Shown here in pieces: positions 58,488-64,000 of a DNA stretch of 64,000 nt. The stretch covers positions 70,199,134 to 70,263,133 of the forward strand of contig NC_077239.1 of NCBI RefSeq assembly GCF_947179165.1. The letters run 5' to 3'. The notes under the pieces were generated by a model. It worked only from the letters and a program-made list of their open reading frames with translations, ran no database searches and was not told where the DNA came from. A program made the translations under genes and the position numbers. Each line of letters starts with the position of its first letter. Within the stretch, counting starts at the first letter, position 1. Source of the stretch: Solanum dulcamara. Lineage: Eukaryota > Streptophyta > Magnoliopsida > Solanales > Solanaceae.

Positions 58488-60760
58488 TCAAAGGTAGAAG
58501 TAAGGAATATTACCTTGAATATCGTCATCAGAAGGCATAAATAGATGAGGATAGTTAGCCTTCATATCTTCTTCAGCTTCCCATGTAGCCTCTTCAACAA
58601 ATTGATTTCGCCATAGGACTTTGACAGATGCCACTTCCTTAGTTCTTAATTTGCGAACCTGACGATCAAGAATTTGAACTGGAATCTCTTCATAACTCAA
58701 ACTCTCTTTCACCCCAATGCTCTCAACTAGGACAACAAGTGAAGGATCTCCCAAACACTTCTTAAGCATAGAGATGTGAAACACGGGATGAATTACAGCT
58801 AATTCTGGAGGCAACTCTAATTCATAGGCTACGTTACCTACCCTCCTCATAATCTGATAAGGACCAATGTAGCGGGGACTAAGCTTTCCTTTCTTTCCAA
58901 ATCTCATCACACCCTTCATGGGTGAAACTTTCAAGTATACCCAATCGTACACTTCGAACTCTAAATCTCTTCTTCTAACATCAGTGTAGGATTTTTGGCG
59001 ACTTTGAGCAGTCCTCAACCTCTCTTGTATGGTTTTCACCTTCTCCATAGCTTGGTGAACCAAGTCTGGTCCAATCAACTCAGCTTCACCAACTTCAAAC
59101 CAACCAATTGGTGATCTACATCTCCTCCCATACAGAGCTTCATAAGGAGCCATTTGAATACTCGAATGGAAACTATTATTGTATGCAAACTCAATAAGAG
59201 GTAAATGATCATCCCAATTACCTTTGAAGTCAATGACAGAGGCTCTTAACATATCCTCCAAAGTCTGTATCGTACGCTCTGCCTGGCCATCTGTTTGTGG
59301 AAGAAAAGCAGTACTAAGGTTCACTCTTGAACCCAAGCCCTTCTGAAATGACTTCCAAAACTGAGCAGTAAATTGAGCTCCCCTATCAGAGATGATAGAC
59401 AAAGGAACTCCATGCAGTCTAACAATCTCTCTAAGATACAGTTTGGCATAATCCTCTGCAGTGTTCGTAGTCTTAACCGGCAAGAAATGGGCCGATTTGG
59501 TCATCCTATCCACAATCACCCAAATAGAGTCATGTTGTTTGCAGGTTCGTGGTAAACCGGTAATGAAGTCCATATTGATCATTTCCCACTTCCATTCCGG
59601 TATCTCTATATTCTGAGCCACTCCACAAGGCCTTTGGTGCTCAACTTTAACTTGTTGGCAATTTGGGCACTTGGACACAAACTCTGCTATATCTCTCTTC
59701 ATTCCACTCCAGCAGTATACTTCTCTCAAGTCATGATACATCTTTGTTGAACCTGGATGGATGGAATACTTAGAATTATGGGCTTCTTTCATGATTCTCT
59801 CCCTAATACCATCAACACTTGGAACACATAATCTTTCTTGATATCTCAACACTCCATCTCCCCCTTTGGTAAAAGCCATTACCTTCTGCTTGTGAACCTC
59901 ATCCTTCAGTTGAAGAAGAATAGGGTCCTGATCTTGCTTTTCTTTCACCTCTGCAACTAGAGATGATTCGGCTCCATTTCGTACTATTGTACCACCCTCA
60001 CTAGAGTCAATAAGTTGAACTCTCAAACGCGCAAGTCTATGCACTTCCTTTGCCAACTCCTTCTTTTCCTCTTCCACATGAGTTGTACTTCCCATAGATA
60101 ACCTGCTAAGAGCATCAGCAACTACATTTGCTTTACCTGGGTGGTAGAGAATGCTCATGTCATAATCCTTGAGCAACTCTATCCATCTCCTTTGCCTCAA
60201 ATTCAGCTCCTTCTGGCTGAATACATACTGCAAGCTCTTATGGTCTGTGAACACATCCACATGTACACCATAAAGATAGTGACGCCAAATCTTAAGAGCA
60301 AATACCACAGCTGCCAACTCAAGGTCATGAGTGGGGTAGTTCCTCTCATGAGTCTTAAGCTGCCTGGAGGCATAGGCAATGACCTTACCTTTCTGCATCA
60401 ATACACATCCCAACCCAATTCTTGAAGCATCACAATAGATTACAATACCATCCATTCCTTCGGGTAGGGATAGTACTGGAGCAGTAGTCAATCTAGCTTT
60501 TAACTCTTGAAAACTTTTCTCACAAGCATCAGACCATTGAAACTTAGCCTTCTTCTGAGTCAGCTTAGTCAATGGTGAGGATATGGATGAAAATCCCTCA
60601 ACAAACCTCCTGTAGTAACCAGCCAAACCTAAGAAACTCCTTATGTCGGTTGGAGAGGTGGGTCGGGGCCAGTTCTTAACTGCCTCAATCTTTTGAGTAT
60701 CAACTTGGATTCCATCCCTAGATATAATATGACCTAGGAATGCTACAGACTCAAGCCAAA
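58488..60760 (-). pseudogene. RT end, RNase H, integrase and chromodomain, copy E
   Basis: From the deletion junction at ~60760 the frame is open to the natural Pol end. The genuine part begins at [13 protein letters not shown]. RNase H, linker, HHCC, DDE, GPY/F and chromodomain are all uninterrupted; Q and R codons that are stops in A and B are intact. Private changes include [18 protein letters not shown] (His to Leu just before the TDGQAER motif) and FEVYDW. The residues upstream of 60760 in this frame are out-of-frame sequence. Confidence 0.92.
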
Positions 60761-61548
60761 CGTCGGTAATCAATGCACATTCTAAGGGACCCATCTTTCT
60801 TTCGCACGAATAGGACAGGAGCGCCCCAGGGTGAGACACTTGGCCTAATAAACCCCTTATCTAGGAGGTCTTTCAGTTGTTCTTTCAACTCTTTCAACTC
60901 AGCAGGAGTCATCCTATAAGGAGGAATGGAGATAGGTTGTGTATCAGGAAGGATATCAATACCAAAGTTTATCTCTCTATCAGGAGGAATTCCGGGTAGA
61001 TCCTCAGGAAAGACTTCAGGAAACTCATTCACAATGGGAACTGACTCAAGAGATGGAGTCTGATCATTAATATTTTTGACTCGAACTATATGATATATAC
61101 ATCCCTTAGAGATTAATTTTCTGGCCTTAAGGTAGGAAATAAATTTACCCCTAGGCACTACAGAATTCCCCTTCCACTCTAAGATAGGCTCGTTTGGAAA
61201 TTGAAACTTGACAATTCGGGTCCTACAATCAACTGAAGCATAACAAGAATAAAGCCAGTCCATACCAAGAATCACATCAAAATCAACCATGTCCAACTCA
61301 ACTAAGTCAGCCATGGTATCCTTATGATAGATTGACACAGTACAATTTCTATAGACCCTCTCAGCTAAGATAGAATCACCAACAGGAGTAGACACACTGA
61401 AAGGCTCAAGAAGACACTCAGGAAGGATCTCAAATTTACTAGCCAAGTAAGGAGTCACAAAAGATAATGTAGCACCCGGATCAAGTAATGCATACACATC
61501 AAAAGAAAGGACTCGAAGCATACTAGTAACAACATCGGGTGCGTTTTC
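60761..61548 (-). pseudogene. Protease and RT N-terminus, copy E (RT core deleted)
   Basis: The frame (61521 down to ~60751) holds the protease (LLDPGAT) and the RT start up to CIDYR. About 400 bp are then missing relative to copy D (37254 to ~37652), removing the RT palm with FIDDILVYS. The deletion is not a multiple of three, so the frame is also shifted and stops at once. Copy E could not supply its own RT. Confidence 0.92.
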
Positions 61549-62817
61549 TTAGTCTTGGCGACTACCCATAGCATACAGACGGTTGGTTCCCCCACCTGCA
61601 CTTGAAGCTGTACCTCTATGATTACCTCTATTCTGTGGAGCTGCAGAAGAAAACTGAGCTCTACTACTTCCATCTCCCTGCCTTTTTGAAGGACAGTCAT
61701 TCTGGAAGTGACCTATCTTTCCACATCCGTAGCAAGCATTGGTGCCCACACAACACTCTCCCAAATGGAGCCTTCCACATATAGCACATGGTGGTTTCCC
61801 TCTAGAACCTTGAGCCATACTTAATTGGGACTGAGAACCTTGAGATCGGAAGTTTTGGTGACTTACAGATCTTTGATCATACCTGGTATTAGGTGTAAAA
61901 GTATTTGTTGGGGAAGGTGCATAATTGGAAGACCTTTTCTGAAAGAAAGACTTGTTACCCTTCCCTTGCTTCTGCTCATTCTCATGCCCAGCAGACTTAG
62001 CCTTCTTGCTTAGGTGTTCTTCTCGGTCCTTTTTCTTATCATCCTCAACCTGCTGAGCATACACCATCAATCTAGAAAAATCCATGTCAGAAATCATTAG
62101 CATTGCCTTACATTCTTTCTTTACATGTTTGCCTAGGCCAGAGACAAACTTCTTCATCTTAGACCTCATATGGGGAATCATTTCTGGGGCATATTTGGAC
62201 AATTGAATAAACTTCAAACTATATTCTTTCACAGTCATACTCTCTTGCTTGAGGTTCACAAACTCCTCAATTTTTGCTTCACGTAGCTCTTGGGGAAAAA
62301 AGTTATCAAGAAATGCTCTTTCAAACTCATCCCAAAGAGCAGGTTCTGCATCTTCACCTCTACTTTCTTCCCACTGGTTATACCAGACATTTGCGACATC
62401 CTTGAGTTGATAAGACACCAACTCAACACCCTCAATCTCTATAGCATGCATCGCTTTTAGTATCTTCCACATCTCATCAATGAAATTTTGGGGGTCTTCA
62501 TCAACATTAGAACCCGTGAAGACCGGTGGATTCATTCTCAGAAAATCTCTGATCCTCGTGGCAGCAGACGGCTCTTGATAACTAGAGCTAGGAGTTGGTG
62601 AACTCTGGCTACTATTTCGAGCAGCCACCAACTGGGTGAGCATAGCAATCGCTCCTCAAAAATCATCCTCAGAAGTAGGAGTGGTCTGAACAGTAGGTAC
62701 TTGGGGTACCTCAGTAGACCTTGTAGGTCGGCCCCTAGTTCTCCGTGGAGGCATCACTGACTGTGGAACCTCAATGCTGGGAGCGTTCCTCTGACTAGCT
62801 GAACGTTTAGGAGGCAT
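61549..62817 (-). pseudogene. Chromovirus gag, copy E
   Basis: Start MPPKRSASQ at 62817. The capsid domain, linker and CCHC knuckle ([14 protein letters not shown]) are present. TGA at 62656-62658 (CGA in copy C) breaks it after 54 codons, and TAA at 61549-61551 (CAA elsewhere) separates Gag from protease. In between, 364 codons are open. Otherwise Gag is full length, about the same as in copy C. Confidence 0.92.
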
Positions 62818-63034
62818 GTCTGAAATGTGTAAACGCACGAATTAGAAAGAAAGCTTTTATAGAGTTAAACTCTATCGCACGAACTCAGATTATGAAAGAA
62901 GTGAAATAATTCCTAATGTCCTATAGCTTCCTGATTATAAGTGTGGTGCACGACACACCTATAAACAAGACTCTACTAGACACGGCTTCATAGACACCCT
63001 AGGACTCTTGAACTCTGGGCTCTGATACCAAGTT
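62818..63034 (-). promoter_or_regulatory. Primer binding site and gag leader, copy E
   Basis: On the minus strand, three bases after the LTR, TTGGTATCAGAGCCCAG (about 63015-63031) matches initiator tRNA-Met without the change seen in copy C. The leader to Gag follows. Confidence 0.88.
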
Positions 63035-64000
63035 TGTCATGCCCCGAGAGGGTACCCTAGGCGTGGCCGGCACTCAGAAACCATTTCTGACTTCTAAGAG
63101 AACCACTTGGTCTCATTTCTTATTTATTCATGAGCGGAAGACTTAAGAATACTAATGTGGGTTTGTCATAATCAAAGGAAAAATAGATAATTATTAGAAG
63201 AAGTAGTTTCTAAGGAGAACTACTCCGATTACATCATCAGACTCTGTCTATGAAGCCTCTAATACTCTTAGATGGTGCCAATGACATGTCCATGGCTACC
63301 TCAAAAGAAACATCACACTCAACAATAATAAAAGGATAAGGAGTTCCTTCGAATACAAGAAGGACTCACCAAATAGCTGAAAAAAAATGATCTTCAACGA
63401 TGCGCCTGTTGAGGATCTCTAACACCTGTATCTGCATCATAAAACGATGCAGGTCGAATGACGTCAGTACGTGGAATGTACGAGTATGTAAAATGTCAGG
63501 AAGGTAAGGATAGATATCAAGATACTCCTCTCAATAAAACTCAGCTCAGAACTCAACATCATCTCAACATGAATATGTAATACAAGTTTAAAATATAATA
63601 ATAAAAATAATAGTAATAAGCAATGGTTACTCAGTTGGGAGTTTCTCTAACCGACAACCATCACTTATGAGCTAGCGATGATACAACGAAGCGATGTCGT
63701 TGCCACATCCATCTAATACCTTGCCAGGGTAAAGGACATCACCATCTTGGATCCATTCATCAAAGTCCTCTTTTTGGGACTTAAGAGGCATAGCCTCCAT
63801 CCTACGCTGGCTACGTAGTTCTGGGGTTTGAGTAAATTAAACTCTTACCCAACTCGGTGCTCAATACTACTCCCAAAATATGTGCTCATATTAAACTCAT
63901 CATCTAGTCTCATTGGACTTTAATTTAAATCATCAAACTCATCTCATTTCATGTTCATCAATCATTATACTTCCAAAAAACATCATTTTCATCTCATCAA
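63035..64000 (-). repeat. 5' LTR of copy E, incomplete at window end
   Basis: Starts (+ strand) TGTCATGCCCCGAGAGGG, the reverse of the LTR 3' end; the last 966 bp of the LTR are inside the window. It matches 56202-57160 with few differences, including TGTCAT against TGTCAC. Confidence 0.92.

Larger units (their letters stand above)
56202..64000 (-). mobile_element. Chromovirus copy E, standard arrangement, 5' LTR cut by window
   Basis: On the minus strand: 5' LTR (63035 to beyond 64000), primer site, leader, gag, pol, polypurine tract and 3' LTR. It is the same family as the array and contains no LINE block. It is defective through two C-to-T stops in gag and an RT deletion. It carries the array's A/B-type variants (LPGIPPD, GAPVLF, VEGFSS) but none of the shared Pol stops. 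Confidence 0.93.

Noticed and set aside
57174..58544. Plus-strand frames of 64-90 codons in the LTR and spacer of copy E (and minus-strand equivalents in other LTRs)
   Set aside because: They lie in LTR or 3' spacer sequence antisense to the element, and they recur only with the LTR.
1..64000. Endogenous pararetrovirus, CRISPR array, tRNA or rRNA genes, host exons
   Set aside because: No movement-protein or coat-protein frames, no regular spacer-repeat array, no cloverleaf or rRNA sequence recognised by eye. The primer-site match to tRNA-Met is only the primer site.

Overview
This window is plant nuclear DNA made almost entirely of nested and rearranged retrotransposons. I found no host gene, no RNA gene and no CRISPR array. 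The host is most likely a dicot, and Solanaceae-like by my recognition of the LTR styles: a chromovirus with a tRNA-iMet primer site, an Ogre/Tat-type LTR starting TGTTGACACCC, and several long LTRs ending in CGTGACA. The species cannot be named from this. The density of nesting and the many C-to-T nonsense changes fit heavily methylated, heterochromatic DNA.

Region 1 (1-42211, + strand) is an array of four gag-pol copies of one Ty3/Gypsy chromovirus (Tekay/Del-like, with a C-terminal chromodomain), called A, B, C and D. They are separated by shared LTRs. Every second LTR is a chimera: only its first 584 bp remain (U3 including the TATA box), fused to a ~9.5-kb plant L1-type LINE (ORF1 with a DUF4283-like domain and CCHC knuckle; ORF2 with endonuclease, RT, zf-RVT and RNase H). 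The 3' tail of the LINE then runs into the middle of the next gag. The unit gag-pol / cut LTR / LINE / headless gag-pol / full LTR occurs twice with a period of about 21,465 bp. The two LINE copies share several nonsense mutations and also have private ones.

Region 2 (42212-56201) holds non-coding LTR remnants: LTR-X (42212-43744 plus 49685-50528), split by a 5.94-kb Ogre/Tat-type solo LTR with a 5-bp target duplication (43745-49684); a diverged relative of that solo LTR (50529-51178 and 54436-55361), itself carrying a ~3.26-kb solo-LTR-like element (LTR-Y, 51179-54435) and the start of another LTR (LTR-Z, 55362-56201). These LTRs contain internal degenerate tandem repeats.

Region 3 (56202-64000, - strand) is a fifth copy (E) of the same chromovirus in its standard arrangement (3' LTR, pol, gag, primer site, 5' LTR cut by the window end). 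It has lost about 400 bp of its RT core. It faces the array tail to tail, about 14 kb away.

No element is intact. Copy D keeps the longest open frame (891 codons, gag remnant to RNase H, starting in LINE-derived sequence) and copy C keeps an unbroken 570-codon integrase-chromodomain frame. The most notable structures are the LTR/LINE chimera and its tandem duplication, the mosaic sharing of variants between copies, and the repeats inside the Ogre-type LTR.
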